NCBI RefSeq assembly: GCF_000350225.1
Contig: NW_005179037.1
Coordinates: 1-64,000 of the forward strand
Direction of reading: 5' to 3'
Length of the DNA stretch: 64,000 bases
Origin: Chondrus crispus
Lineage: Eukaryota > Rhodophyta > Florideophyceae > Gigartinales > Gigartinaceae
Shown: in pieces, positions 11,356 to 23,755 of the stretch
How the letters are laid out: every line of letters begins with the position of its first letter
Position numbering within the stretch: the stretch's first letter is position 1
Program-made: the position numbers and the translations under genes
Notes under the pieces: model-generated
Seen by the model: only the letters and a program-made list of their open reading frames with translations
What the model was told of the DNA's origin: nothing
Database searches by the model: none

Positions 11356-12773
11356 ATGAGTGACATAGACTCCTTTCCATATGGTCTACGAAATGGATCA
11401 ATTGTAAAGATGAGTTGGGAGACATATGATGCTTTCTCAGGGATTCAAACCCAGCGATGGTTCACAGCTGTTATCTGCAAAACGTGGAAGGAAGGTCCAA
11501 AGCATCGTAATTCGCCTCATTGTATGCTTAGCTACCCGGCACAGCTTGGTTTTCCTCATTCAATGCAGAAGGTCCAAGTGCTTCACAATGGAACTTTCAA
11601 GGATCTGTCTTCTCTGCAAACGTTTGCATGGGTCATGCATGAAACGGATGACTTTGCAAATCAACTTCACAAATCAAATGATCATGTTGAAGGCAATGAA
11701 ACTGAAAGCGATGTGGCAGATGCGGCTTTTGACAAGACCTATACACCTTCCAAACATGACAGTATGGCCGTCCTTAAAACCGAGAGAGGTCTGGATTTAC
11801 TGAAACTGAGGATTGCAAAGGTAGAGGGAACTCTAGCCGAACAGCAATGATTGTTGAAAGGAATCCCTTCGATAGACATGGATGTGTCTGATTCTGCAAG
11901 ACGACCACTGTTGTTTCTCAAGGAGAAAGTGGCTGCTCTTTTCATAAAGCCAATTAAAACCAGTTGGGCAAAAAAGTCAGTACGTCATCCCAAGAATCAG
12001 GGACCAGGTTACAGAAGGGAGTACTTCGTTGTAGTGCCGACTGTACGCTCACGGAGTTTGACACAATTTCTGCGACTATCAAGAGTAACGAAAGCCTTTA
12101 CGCGTTCTTCATGCCGAAGTTTGATGAGATGAAAGATCTTTCCGCAGGTAGTTCTGACATGTCGGTCACATTCGATTCAATTGAGAAACTTTGTCCTGTC
12201 ATTGGCAATTTATCTATGAAACAACTTCAGACAGTTATAATTCGAAAAAAGACGAAGAAGGCAGGGAGGATAGGAAAAAATCACACAAGCTACATGCAGA
12301 TATTTGGACACCTGAAAAGATGCCCTCAAAACGCTAACAAACCATCCCTGAGTACGGTCGGTCGAAGCTTTTCCTCTTCATATGTGTCAAATGAACAAGG
12401 CCATGTTCCCGTTTTATATAGGGAGAGGGAAAACTGGGATGCAGCTGAGAAACGGTTCATACACTCGATACAGTAAAATGAAATGAGTAGAGAAGGCCTA
12501 GGAGAAATACTGAGTTCACAAAGCCTGTGTTCTGAAAGTCCGCCAGAGAAGCTCAAGTACGAGCGCTTTTCATGTAATGACATGTTTAGTCTCATTTGGA
12601 AGCAATCCATTAGGTCAAGAACGACACCCCTCCTTTCTGGTAACGATACAAAAGATTCCATTGTTGGAAATATCTATGCCGTCTTCCTGTACGTTCTAGT
12701 GCAGGGGAAACACTTGTGCAGAGAGGTTGAGCGTCTGTGTGGAACCAGGACTCTGGGAAAGTTCATCAAGTGA
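11356..12773 (+). pseudogene. Unknown CACTA-borne gene 1
   Basis: The first block starts at the ATG at 11356 (MSDIDSFPYGLRNG) and ends at 11850. After a frame change a second block runs 11964-12773 in a single frame with one in-frame stop at 12474-12476. The protein would be about 440 residues. Visible features are an aromatic-rich N-terminal third, an acidic stretch around 11690-11730, and a lysine-rich patch (RKKTKKAGRIGKN) near 12245. I recognise no family. Its position opposite the transposase resembles the second, accessory DNA-binding protein of plant CACTA elements, but no sequence similarity is claimed. Confidence 0.5.
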
Positions 12774-13726
12774 CCACTCGAGCATGCATTAGGCCTGCGT
12801 TCTGGGCCTAGGAGTTTTCCCGCGTGGGCAAGGTACTTCTTGACTGACGGCTTCAAAATCATCCTCACGCGCGTGTTGTACAAACCTGAAAAGGATGAGC
12901 TATTTTTCATAGTGTACTAAGGAATATACTATGAGCGATAGCCCATCACTTTCAAAGAGGAGCAGTCGACCAACAGTGGACGGCCGATGCAGTGTACTCT
13001 GATGACCTGTAGCTCATGTATACACCAGCAGCCGCGACTCCGCGTCATAGACATAAGAATCTGCATGTTTCTTCGTGCATATACGTGCATCAGAAGTAGC
13101 GTGCTAACTTAGGCTCTACAGAAGCCCCAATGGACGGGTATTATAGTAATAATCAGAAAGTGACTGCCAGGAGAGAAGTCTGGCCGATTGCCCAACGCCT
13201 CGTTTGTGGCAATTTTGTGACCTGAATGCATTTGTCTTTGGACATTTAGCTCTAAAGATATGATTAATACAAATGAATATTTCTCTAGAGAGCTGGCGCA
13301 AGATTGTAAACAAAGAATTTCTTTATTTCCACAAAATGCAGTGAATTGTAGGTGTAACCGTGTACAACAGACGTTGTTGATACCATTCCTCTGTAGATGC
13401 TGTAACCTCCACGCCAGGTGACTCACCGATATCAGATATCTCGAAGATATCTGATGCAGCTATCACTTGGAATGCATCAAATTCTGTCAAATGGTATCGG
13501 TTACGCACAAACTTGCGCCTCCCTTGTATTGAGATGTTTGCGAAAGCTGCTGGGCCATTTGATACGGTCGCTTGACGCTTACGTTTTGACTCTGTCCCAA
13601 AGAGTGACACGCATATGGGAGAATACAGAAAATGATGCAGGAACCACGAAAACTTCCATGGTAGTCTTTCCAGAATCAAAATTCCGATCAACCTCTTGTT
13701 GCCTCAAAAGCCAAAGGCTTTTCGTG
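12774..13726. other. Gap between CACTA-borne genes, possible minus-strand exon
   Basis: Mostly AT-rich with stops in all frames. A minus-strand frame at 13323-13691 (GTESKRKRQATVSNG and onward) has balanced composition and may be a decayed exon; I cannot place it in a family. Confidence 0.3.
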
Positions 13727-13811
13727 AGGTGCAGCTGCGCAGAATCTTGCCGTCGTAACACGCTTCATCCCTGATGCAGAGGAGGACGGTGACTCTAAAT
13801 TCGAGAGATGC

Positions 13812-16791
13812 ATGAAGAAATGGCCCAAGCTGTCCGAAACAGCTGTTCTTGATGAAGCTGATTCCTTGCAGTCTCTTCGGAGAAGTGCCGCAGCTCCCGC
13901 TGAATCCTCTGGTCAGTCAGTTGAAATATCTGGGTTGGATGGTGATGGCGACGAGGTCTACATTCCTTACATTTCGGACAATGAAGAAAACGAAGAATTG
14001 AATGACCTCATGAATCGCCTACCCCCTCCGGCTCGTCTGGGGGACTACATTCAGAAGGAAGTCAGGATTCGCCTCGACCAGTTAATCCTTCCAGCATTCG
14101 GTACTCGCAATATTCGTACCTCTCATGTCGACGATCTTTACGAGGAGATGAGACGGGGAGATTTTGTCCCTGGATCACTGGGAAAGGTTTCCGTGGCTAT
14201 GCACAGAACAGTCAAGGGACAACAGTTGCTTGCCAAGCTTGAGTTTGGACTTGGGGACAAGGACAATGGGCTTCCTTTGTACGAAATGGACGAGGAAGGT
14301 CACCGGAGACTCGTTGAGCTCATTATAATCGACGGATTGCATCGAACATCAGCAATGTACATGTTTAATCGTCTACTGGCAAAAGAACGAAGGCTTCTAT
14401 CAAGCGAAAGCAAACTGTACATAACAGTTGTCCTCTTGGAGAGAATTGATGCTCTTCAGATGACTGAGGAGGAGATGATAGCAATTAGGAATGAACTGAA
14501 TCGGAGAGGGGAGAGAAGAGCACCGGCTACATTTGATGATCTGGTGTACTCCTCTGTTTCAAGCATTAGATTTCATGTGGAACGGCTGAAGACCAGGAAA
14601 ATCTCCTTGAATTCTCAAGCAGTGTTCAAGTCCTTTATGTTTTCCGGCCCATTCCAGACAAAAAGGAGTTCTCCCAACGGCGATTTGCTCGTATTGCATT
14701 GACGTTCTACAGACACCCAGAGGTGTATGAGACATTCAGGAATCTTTAGAATCGGAACCCTGTCATGAGTATAACACATGTTGAGGATACCGCATTCCAT
14801 CGCCTTGCAGCTGGAACGCAGATTCTTGCTTTGGAATGCGTCATGGGGTTGCTGTTGTATGTAAGAAACAAAGATGCGAAGGGTACATTCAGAAATGGAG
14901 CACGGACATTCTTTGAAGAGGTTCAGAGGCTGGAAAATATTACACGAGATAGGGGTCAGCGACACAATATGGCACTAGAGGAGATTATGAACATCTCAAG
15001 TTCACCAGGTAGTACTGTACGTGAAATGCTCTTCAACACAATGGCCAAATTCCAGGTCCACGGATCATCCAGAGCATCTGTAGTCAAAAGAGAGAACGAG
15101 TGTTTTGCTCTCAGAAAAAGTTCGCGAGGCAGTTTTCCAAGGCTGTTACGGAACGTCAGATAGATTTCGAACACGAAGGCCAAAAGGATTCCAATACGTG
15201 AAAAGCTATCGTGGCGCAACGCAAGTCTTCGAGGAGAAAACCAGCAAAACCATCGAATGAACTGACTCTTTTGATGCAAAAATATACAAAACAACAGAAG
15301 GCATACCGTGGGAAGCCTCAAAAGAAGAGTGGGTCCGACAAAAATCATGGCACACGTTGGGACAGCGACTTCGACAAAGATGCGTTACATATTCCAAGGA
15401 AATATCCAGATAAGGATCCCAAACCTGTTGAAGAGGAGTTAGAGGGGTCTGGGGAGAACAATCGTTCTGGTGAAGAGGAAGAGGAACGAACCTCTGTTCA
15501 AGTATGTCACCCACTTGACGATCACGTCCCCCCGTTCCCAGAATACTTGCGATTTACTCAGCGTAGACCTGGATATGAGGAAAAATGGTTCCAGATGTAC
15601 ACTTTGATTCTAGATGGTCTGCTATCTACGGCACCCTTCGACTGGATTGAATCTAATAATCCTATTACGGAGTGCATCTCACCCGTCTTTCAGATTCTTG
15701 GAGTTCCAGACAACCATCGGGCTGTACACTTACTTCTTCCCGAAGACCTTCGACGCATTCACCATTGTCTGTGGGGACACGCTAACCTACAAGTAAAGAG
15801 AGGAATGGGACTGTTCTGTCTCTCTAATATGACCGAAGAGACGCATAGGAGATACGAGAGCCTCCTCCCCACGAATGAAACATCAGATGCTCGTCCAACA
15901 AAGACCAGTGTCAAATAGGAAGAATTTAAACAAATGGAATGGAAATAAGCATCAACCAGCGCTTACGGACGGGCTTTGTTTGTTTGGAAGGCTCAGGAAC
16001 TTCACGAAAACGGTTACTGCATTCTTCGAGATTTCATGGTGGAAGGATGTGATGACTCGCCGAAGCCGGGTGACGTTCCATCATCTGCACCCAGTAGCAA
16101 CCCGTGGGAAACTGTTCTGATGTACTTTAGTGCTTTGTTTCCTGGCGAGAAGGCATTAATCAACGGTCGAAGAACAGAGACTTGGGGCAGGATTCATAAC
16201 AAGAACAGCACCGGTAACGATGCTACTGATGGCGAACTTCGTTTCATTCCTAAGGGAAAGGCCCTGTTCGAGAATCTCGAAGTTTGTTGTGCAGAGGAAG
16301 GGATGAAGCATTTCAAGTCATGAAGTGCAAAGCAGAGGCTGATGTTACTGTGGCCATGGCGCATTTTTCCTTCGGATGACTTCGAAGAGCATGAAGAAGC
16401 CTAATACGCATGAGTGCAACCCCAATGTCTACAGGGAGTATGATGATATGGGTGAAGGGGTTAATTCCAAAAAACATTACATCACTCGCTGATGAGGATG
16501 AGGCGTGCTCCACTCCGAGCAGCAGAAGCACCACACTCAATATTTGTTGGACGTGCTGATTTAGAACATGCTGTTGCAGGCTACTATGAACGCGCTGAGA
16601 TGCTAGTTGGGGAGGCAGTCGAAAAGGAATCTACTTTGTACAACCACAGACGGCCACTTCGGGGACATATGTACTTTATACGTCATAAAGAAAAGGGTAT
16701 GTTTGGAGATCAAATCCACATGCACTCCACGTTCAAGGTTTCGTGGCAAAACTCAGAGAAGACAAGGGAATCTGATGATGATTCGAAATAG
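13812..16791 (+). pseudogene. Unknown CACTA-borne gene 2 with a ParB-like domain
   Basis: A long degenerate gene of about 970 codons. The first block (13812-14702) is open and contains HVDDLYEEMRRGDFVPGSL and then LIIIDGLHRTSAMYMFNRL near residues 175-193. The D-G-x-H-R-x-x-A pattern is the hallmark box of ParB/sulfiredoxin-type nucleotide-binding folds. The reading continues after a frame change near 14630 (15163 end) and another near 15100 into 15211-15918 and on to 16323 in the same frame. Stops interrupt it at 15916, 15952 and 16321. The middle is lysine- and glutamate-rich; the end contains QELHENGYCILRDFMVEG and a final block 16492-16791. The open frame extends back to about 13727 without a methionine, so an upstream exon is likely missing. 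ParB-like proteins bind nucleotides and DNA; a role in transposition is inference. Confidence 0.5.
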
Positions 16792-16879
16792 CGTATGTTG
16801 GCATAATGGTTTTTTTGAGTGTCACTGCAAGGAGATCATTGCCCTCTCTTAGGCTTTCATTGAACGCGCGGGCGGAGAG

Positions 16880-17110
16880 CAGGGGTGCGCCAGAGCTTTT
16901 TTACCGACTTTTGCAGTAGATTCGTAGCGACGCGATTCGCTAGCGGAGGGAGCACCGCGTGGGGCTGCAGCTCGCGAACGAGCTGGTGGAGCGCGAGCGC
17001 GACGCGGGCAGCTCGTGGCGGCGGAGGAAGCATGTGGAGGTGGGGGAGGTTGGGGAGCTGCGGGAGTTGCCGACTGCGCGGGGGCGAAAGCACGGCATAT
17101 ATTGAAAATG
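16880..17110 (+). other. GC-rich host-gene-like fragment inside the CACTA element
   Basis: Base composition jumps to high GC. One plus-strand frame reads LQLANELVERERDAGSSWRR and then RKHVEVGEVGELRELPTARG before a stop near 17105. It resembles a piece of a host exon in composition and codon use, unlike the AT-richer transposon genes around it. No family recognised. Confidence 0.4.
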
Positions 17111-17339
17111 AATATAATTATAATGCGATAATTGAAAAGACTTTGTAAACTTAGTATCACCAGAGGGTTTCCGGCGGACCGGTACACCGGTCAAATTGAG
17201 AAACTGGAGGGGGCAGGGGTCCGAACAGGTGGGGGGCAATGGGGAGACTCACGGCTACTCACGCCCCCTGCGTTCGAGCCGCACCGGGAACTTTACCTTT
17301 TGCATTATTTAATTCCCTTTTCGTAGTTTTTTCCGCCGC

Positions 17340-17930
17340 AAATGATGGTGACCTGCAATTCGTCCTGCACCACGTAAAAGAATTTCGAACCTCGCTTCCT
17401 TCCTCGCATCTGCTCTCTCCTTGCCCCGTGCCCCTCCCTGGCACAGTTCTCCCCTCTCCCCCGGGCATGACCCCGCTGACCCCTCCGCGGCCTCCCTCGA
17501 GCTCACCGCCATCTCCCTGGGACAGCTGTCCCTCCTGCCAACGTTCCCACCGCCGCCGACCTCCGTCACGCTCCCTCCGCACTTTCACACGCCCCTCGAA
17601 GCGCTGCCGCTCAACATGTAGGCCCCGCGCGCGCTCCTGGTCCCGCTGCCACACGTGCACGAGCTCCTGCGGCGCCTTCTGCACCACCTGTACGACGCGC
17701 TGCACACTTCGTCCGCAATGATCGCCGCGTGCACCCTAGCCCTCTCTTGCGCCCGTGCACCGCCACCAGTTCGCGTCGCTGGGCCTGGTCCACCTACTGC
17801 TGACGGCCTTGCCGCCGCTCCTGCCGCACCCGGCCCTCGGCCCGCTGCTAGGATCCACGACCCGCGCCGTGCTCGACGGCCCAGTCGTCGCGCTCGCGTG
17901 CGTTTGTGGAAGAGATCTCAACTAAGTTTT
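17340..17930 (+). pseudogene. GC-rich host-gene fragment inside the CACTA element
   Basis: A plus-strand reading crosses three frames. It includes LELTAISLGQLSLLPTF, then LLVPLPHVHELLRRLLHHLY, then FASLGLVHLLLTALPPLL. All parts use the same GC-rich codons and leucine/proline-rich composition, so they look like one captured coding piece with small indels. It stops abruptly at about 17930, where AT-rich DNA resumes. Family unknown. This pattern suggests capture of host sequence by the transposon. Confidence 0.4.
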
Positions 17931-17999
17931 ACCAATGCGACAATAAAGGATTTTTCGATTATTCTGTATGGGATCGGAATTATCGAGCATTGCAGTCCT

Positions 18000-19233
18000 T
18001 CACTTCATGGGACGAGGACATATTTTATTGATCTGTCGCGCAGTAGCAGAGAGGGGTTCTGCCGTCGGAAAAATTTGGCATGGATGGTGTGAGAAGAGAC
18101 TTGGAATCTCGGTGAGCTAGGAAACGGGACGCTTTTTCGGAGTTAGTCCTACGCACGCATCGCCAATTCCATTCCTACAGCACATCAAATCCCCTCGTAG
18201 CAACCGCCCTCCTTACGAATGCACCTACAAATGCCGTCAGCAATTCCAGTCCCGCAACTACCACAGCAAAGTCTTGGTCAAGGGCCGCCGAATGTTCAGC
18301 AGATCCGAACGGGACCCAACATACGGCCCGTCCCCCCTTCCACACTCAACATTCCTCAACACATAAGTTCGTGCCAAAACACGCCACGAAAGGCGCTCTT
18401 TCAAACGTACAGAAGTCTATGCACACGGTCGTTCAAAGCATGCCAATGAGGCCAGGCATGGATGAGAATCGCACAATTGGCCTGACTATGGCTGATTTTG
18501 TGCGCTGGTTTTCCCCAGCTGAATAGATCACCGCAGGGGAACTAGAGCAACAGGGGATTGCTTTATCATACCTGACAAAGGTTTGAAAAAATAATTTTTA
18601 TTCATACTCTGCACTGATAATTGGTACCAAGTTCTACAAACTCACAAAGTGTACACAGCTCATTCTTGAGCAGTTAGGGGGAAACCCGAAGGTCTTTTTA
18701 TACCAAGGTATACTTCGATACTTGTGGAGTCGCCCTTTTGTATCGCAAGCAATCGCTACGAGACCTCTACCTGCGGGAGCAGTTGTAGCCCAAGGCCACG
18801 GGAATCACCATGGTGATTCGGTGCCCCGCACTGCTACATCGAAGGAATCCGTGCCACTTATGCACTCTGTAGGGTGCAGATCTATAGAACCTTCATGTCA
18901 TCGCAAACTGGGCGTTCGCCAGTAGGCTTCTGAGGAAGGTGCAACCAATTACTCATCCACTCAAGTGCATGAGGTATACCTCCCTCAAGGTTTACGCAAA
19001 CCCAACCCAGCCACCCCCTAAAGAAAAGCTCTGTTATAGCAGGGAATATAGATTTCAAACGCTTCTTGGAGTCAAGGAGCTGGAGCTCGAGATGTGGATC
19101 CACGATGGCGAAACATTAGATCTCATGTGAGGTGACATGTGGTAGTACTCCTGAATGATCTCACCGGAAGTTGTCCTCCAGTTATTCATTTTACAGTATG
19201 GTATGGAGCTCTACCTTTACATTAACAGTAAGG
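18000..19233. other. CACTA internal sequence without recognised gene
   Basis: Short open frames such as 18219-18449 are proline/glutamine-rich with no recognisable domain. No repeat or RNA gene is apparent. Confidence 0.4.
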
Positions 19234-21002
19234 TCACGTTAAAATTACAACGTCTTCATCATCGGACTGATAGTTTTCGTCATCATTCATATCCGGCTCA
19301 TTCGGTTCATCGTCGGTCGATTCATCATCTGCGAGGCTAGTCTTTTCATATGTCTTCCAGAGCATGTTGAGGACCTCTGAGCATATAATTTTTTTCCTAA
19401 CTTCGTATCCAGGAGGAACTATTCCAATGCCAACGGCATCCTCAGCCAATTCATTGCCTCCACACCCGGCTCTCAATTTATTGTAAGTGATTTGCGCAAG
19501 CATTTTAAAAGCGACTGCATCACAAAAGATATATCTGAGTACATCTTTGTGCATGAAAAAAAAGCTCCTCTGCATGTCCCAGTTGATGATAGCTGATCAA
19601 GAAATCGACCGCGATTGCGAAAAGGTGACAGTTCTGTCTCATTCTTCTACGTTCCCCTCTTGAACCTGAAATCAGATCATCTTTACTGCGAAATACGGTG
19701 ACATCATAGCTGCAACGGAGAAGCAGCTCTGGGAATGTGTTCAGGACTTCTTGTACTGCTTGACTGTTCTTCTTCACGGACAGATGACGATCATTCTCTC
19801 TTTCCGGGAGACATGATAGAGGGATGTCCATTATTGATTTGATGAGTCCCTCTTTATCGGATGTAACCAGAGATAGGTTACAAGAAACGAACAAGAAACC
19901 CATGTTCTTGAGGAAAGAATTCCCAGAATTCTCCGAGCTCGAGACAAGAAGTCCGTTTGCATGGCCCAGAACGTTTTCAAAAACCTCCAGCGACGTTTCT
20001 TCTACGGACACATGTTTTGACTTTGACCGTTTTCGACCAATTTGAGGAGAGACTCCGGATATCTGTTGGCTCTCTTGTGATACGGACGATTCCTTAAAGT
20101 TTCGAAAAATTAACCCGACATTCCTGTCTTTCCAATCTTCCACATGTTTCCGGGTTATGAAACCCTTAGAGGCCCATGCCGGTCTATCCAAAAGTAATGG
20201 CTCTCCAATGTCTTCATACGCTGATTTCTCCTTGGGATCAACCAGGAAACCTTTCGGATGAAGACGTTCTGCGCTAACTACCATCGAAGTGAGCATTTGC
20301 CCTCTCACAGTCATAAAGTCGTGCCCCAAATCTTTCTGTCTCGCTTGCTTACGAGAAGCCGCGTTAGGAGCAAACATCATTACTCGAATGATCTTAATCG
20401 GGTCGATAAGCCCTTGCAGTGTGTATGGTACCACTCTGCGCTTCTTCTGAGCAGGACCCAATGGGTGTGTATTCGCACTGCCTTGCCAAGCAGAAAACTC
20501 ATGATATCCTTGCCTTCGTTCTCGACGGACGTTTGGTCGGTCTGGAGGGCATGTTCGAAGAATCCTGTTTGGTTTCAGGCACGTGACTGCGCTCCTGGGG
20601 AGCGGCCCGACCACGATCTGTAGAGCTAGTTCGAATAAGACCGATGAAGAATACCAGGAAGTTTGCCACGGAGATTTTGCGCATGAAGTCGTGGCCGACA
20701 AATGCCTCTACGGTGATTGATTGCGCAGCAGCATCTAAGCTGCAACTCTTAGAGCTTACGAGAGGTGAGGAGAAGAGAAGTGCGGTGGTCAGCTGGGACA
20801 CATTATCCAGCCTGGCGGAAACGTCCTTGATATTGTTTTCTAACGACTCCTGAGCCGTGGAAATTTCTTTGAGCACGGATGCTTGACTTGAGAGCAACTT
20901 CCGCTCAGATGATGCAACTATGTCGCGTACTATTCCAATTCCAATGCTTCCTTGCTGTTGCGTAGGGACGTCGTGACTACTGAGTGGTGGTAACAGCATC
21001 AT
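19234..21002 (-). pseudogene. Unknown CACTA-borne gene 3 with acidic tail
   Basis: Three overlapping minus-strand frames (21002-20499, 20701-19520, 19575-19234) read as one protein of about 590 residues with two frame changes. The N-terminal part has a predicted helical, possibly coiled-coil segment (SSERKLLSSQASVLKEISTA and onward). The middle is lysine-rich and polar. The C-terminus is strongly acidic (ADDESTDDEPNEPDMNDDEN). I recognise no family. Together with the transposase it is one of two minus-strand genes in the element, with the ParB-like gene between them in opposite orientation. Confidence 0.5.
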
Positions 21003-21479
21003 CGCAAGGAATATCTATGCGCATTCAACGCAATCAGACTGAAAGGAATGAGAATCGTTATCATCGAGGAGTGCGGTCTGCCGAGGTGCAGCTTTGTCAC
21101 AGAAGTATTCTACCCGTCCAAGGGTATATTTTCTACAGTAGTTTCAACTCAAACGAGAATTAGATATCCAAATACTCATATGGGGGTATGAGTACCATAC
21201 TGCGAAAACAGCACAGGGTTGTACAAAAGAATAACATGAAGTAGTGGAAGTAGTAGCAAAACGGATGGATTTTGTAACAAATATCACATTTACATATTTA
21301 AAAACAACCCCAAGACGCAACGGTTGCTATATCGACGAATCTGAAACCCACGACAGTAATGCAGTGAAACGTTACAAAAAATATTCTGAAACACAAATGT
21401 GGGTGGTCAATTTAACCACTGTGTGTTTATCATAAGACCGCTGGGGACGCACTCCAAAGCTAGGATTTAACTCCACAGA

Positions 21480-21650
21480 TGGTCGATATAACCTCCGGGA
21501 GAAACTGAGCTGAGACCTCCAATTGCTGAAAACACAGATTGCTCCAATCCCAGTATCGGCGGTATCCCATTGGCGCGCGGGACCACTTGCCGCGGTCAGA
21601 AATCAAAATTGTCGGACCTCTATTTAAAAAAGGGTCATTCTGAGATTGGG
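21480..21650. repeat. Right subterminal repeats of the CACTA element, displaced by MULE B
   Basis: Motifs of the same type as in the left arm recur here: AACCTCCGG, GAGACCTCC, CGGCGGTATC, GGACCACTT, GCCGCGGTC and CGGACCTC. They now lie 6 kb from the right terminus because the family B MULE inserted between them and the last 98 bp of the element (27577-27674). Confidence 0.55.
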
Positions 21651-21755
21651 AGGGGGACAAGGTCAAAATCTTTCGGTGTCAAGGGGGGACACATGATATT
21701 GTATCGATACAGTAGGGGGCAGGTGCATTTTGTTTCGATAAAGGGGGGGGGACGA
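21651..21755 (+). repeat. MULE B left terminal inverted repeat
   Basis: Matches the reverse complement of about 27473-27576 nearly throughout, including an ATGATATTGTATCGATACAG stretch and a long G run. G-rich motifs of the form GGGGGAC recur just inside (21760-21870). Confidence 0.85.
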
Positions 21756-22230
21756 AAAAAATCGACCCAAATAGGAGGGGGAATTTGGATTTCCGACTCG
21801 CACTTTTCGCGGAGTTGTTACAATGGTAGGGGGACTCTGATTTCTTGATCATTTTGGGGGGGGGACTAGGCTACCGTAAGCAATGTACGCAAGGGTGCTT
21901 TTAGTAGCCCTTCAATCCCCTCCTTGCAACCATCGAACATGCTACGACGTTCGCCTCGCGCTGGTACCGCTTTCTACGACGGGAAATGCGAGATGGTAAT
22001 GCCTCTGCTTTAATGCCTCTGCTTTTTCCATCTCGTCTTTTAACTTTTTCAAAAGGGATGTTGTATGGTAAAACCAATTTGTGTGTCCTTTGTTCAACTT
22101 CTAAGACACGATCGCTAGCATTGTGTCTTATATCATAGCTCTCATATCGCACCACGCACGACCGATCATCGATCGCTTAGTATAAACATAAGAAAATCAT
22201 GCACTGTCGGGATACTTCCCGAAAACTGGA

Positions 22231-22283
22231 TATATGAGACAGGAAAGAAGAGCCTTTTTGCTCTTCTTTTCCTGTCTCATATA
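22231..22283. repeat. Long hairpin inside MULE B
   Basis: Arms 22231-22253 and 22260-22283 are complementary apart from one extra A, with a six-base loop. The arm sequence begins TATATGAGACAGGAAAGAAG. Possible RNA hairpin or palindrome left by repair; function unknown. Confidence 0.75.
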
Positions 22284-22709
22284 TGCTTTGAGCAAAAACC
22301 CAACATACTCGTCAGCTTGATCCTCTGTGTTGCATTCTCTCTCGCCCCAAAAGTCACTTCAAAGCGCTCTCTCACTGACGGTGGCCGAATATCTAAAATG
22401 CTGCCTCGCATTGGCAAACTGACTGAGATTTCACAAACTTCCTTCCCATTTCTCTCTGGAACCATTTCTTCTTCGCACGGATCATGACGAGAAGGCGTCT
22501 CTTCCTCGTCTTCAAAGTCGACCTCTGGTTCAATCGTCTCACTTGTAGTCCATTCCCGTCTCTCACCCTCGGGAAGCTAGCTCGGGACGGACGCATCGTC
22601 TTCGCTTAGATTTCCGCATGCTTCCTCTGATAGTGTTTCTGCGTTCTGCAACACAGTTGCTCGTCGCTTTGGAGAGATGAAGTTACTGGCTCCTAGGCCG
22701 CACCTCGCC

Positions 22710-23412
22710 TTACGCAAAAGGCCTCATGCAAATCCGATACACATCGATGATATCGCCTAGCATGGGCGCTATGGACCGTGTTGATAGCCGGTTGTGGACG
22801 GTACGAGCCCGGGAGACGGCGTGGGTGAGCAGAATGGGCGCGAGGACGGTCAGCAGATCCGTCGGCTGCCGTCTGTGGTCGTCTTTCCACAAAGACGCGG
22901 GCTTTGGAAGGCCAGAGGATGAGATGGGTTCTAGCACATGAGACGAGATGCTATGTGCCAACGTGGCAACAGGCGAAACAGATGATATCGGCAGGTCGAG
23001 CTGGAGAAAGCAGAGGAGCGGGATATCGTGGAGGTCCAGACGCATGGAGGTGAGTCAGCTGTGAGGGAGACAGATGGGTATTTAAACAGGGGGATTCGGA
23101 GAGGGTGCTGTGGACGGACGAGAAGTTCGTCTGTTGACTTACCTTTTTCTTCTCCACTATGCCGCGAGGCGTGCGATCCATTCCGAAACAGATAAACCAT
23201 ACATGACAAGCGCTGAGCACGTACGCACCCATAAGCCCCCAGAAGCGTGTAGTTGAAAGCTGGCGAGAAGAACGACTTGCAATCGGCCGTGGGCTCCCAT
23301 GGGACGAAGCGGTTATGCACGGACGTGGATGGGGGGCGCAGCGCGTCCTCCTGGCAGGCCGTTTCGTACAGCAGGCGCTCCCGCTCGGAAAGGAAGCGGC
23401 GCTTGGAGCCAC
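22710..23412 (-). pseudogene. GC-rich spliced host-like gene fragment within MULE B
   Basis: The coding exon on the minus strand contains HNRFVPWEPTADCKSFFSPA, then, after a one-base frame change, LMGAYVLSACHVWFICFGMD, which looks like a membrane segment, ending in a lysine run. A consensus donor, AAG followed by GTAAGT, lies at 23137-23143. An acceptor CTTTCTCCAG ends at 23001. Joining these gives a 142-bp intron and an in-phase second exon (LDLPISSVSPVATLAHS and onward) that stops at 22710. The GC-rich codon use is like the PPAT gene and unlike the flanking transposase. I do not recognise the family. It is probably a captured host gene piece, with uncertainty because an assembly gap lies nearby. 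Confidence 0.45.
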
Positions 23413-23755
23413 AGCTCGCGATGAATTGGATGTGCTTGGTGATCCGGCGCGTGCGTCGCGGGCGGCGCGGGGATTGCGGGGCGTTGGGTGCGTGGAAGAA
23501 TGGGATGCCTATTTATGTCCCCGTTTCGCCAGGGGAGGGAGATACGCTCTGATCCGGTTTCTACCTGCTCCAGTTTTTGTCCATTGCCTATATCTTGCCT
23601 GCATCCTTTGCCCGCTGCGCCCCGTTTCCGGGCACGCCTGAAATCAGCGTCCCTCCTTCCGGCATGCACTCACCTTGCCACCACGCACACCCCTCCTCTC
23701 CATTTCCGTCCTCGCCCGCCCTCGCCCACCCTTGTCCACCCTACTAGGTTAGCGG

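Noticed and set aside
15976..16323. Possible 2-oxoglutarate/iron-dependent oxygenase domain at the end of the ParB-like gene
   Set aside because: The ELHENGYCILRDF segment is reminiscent of such enzymes, but I could not find the HxD...H iron-binding triad in any frame.
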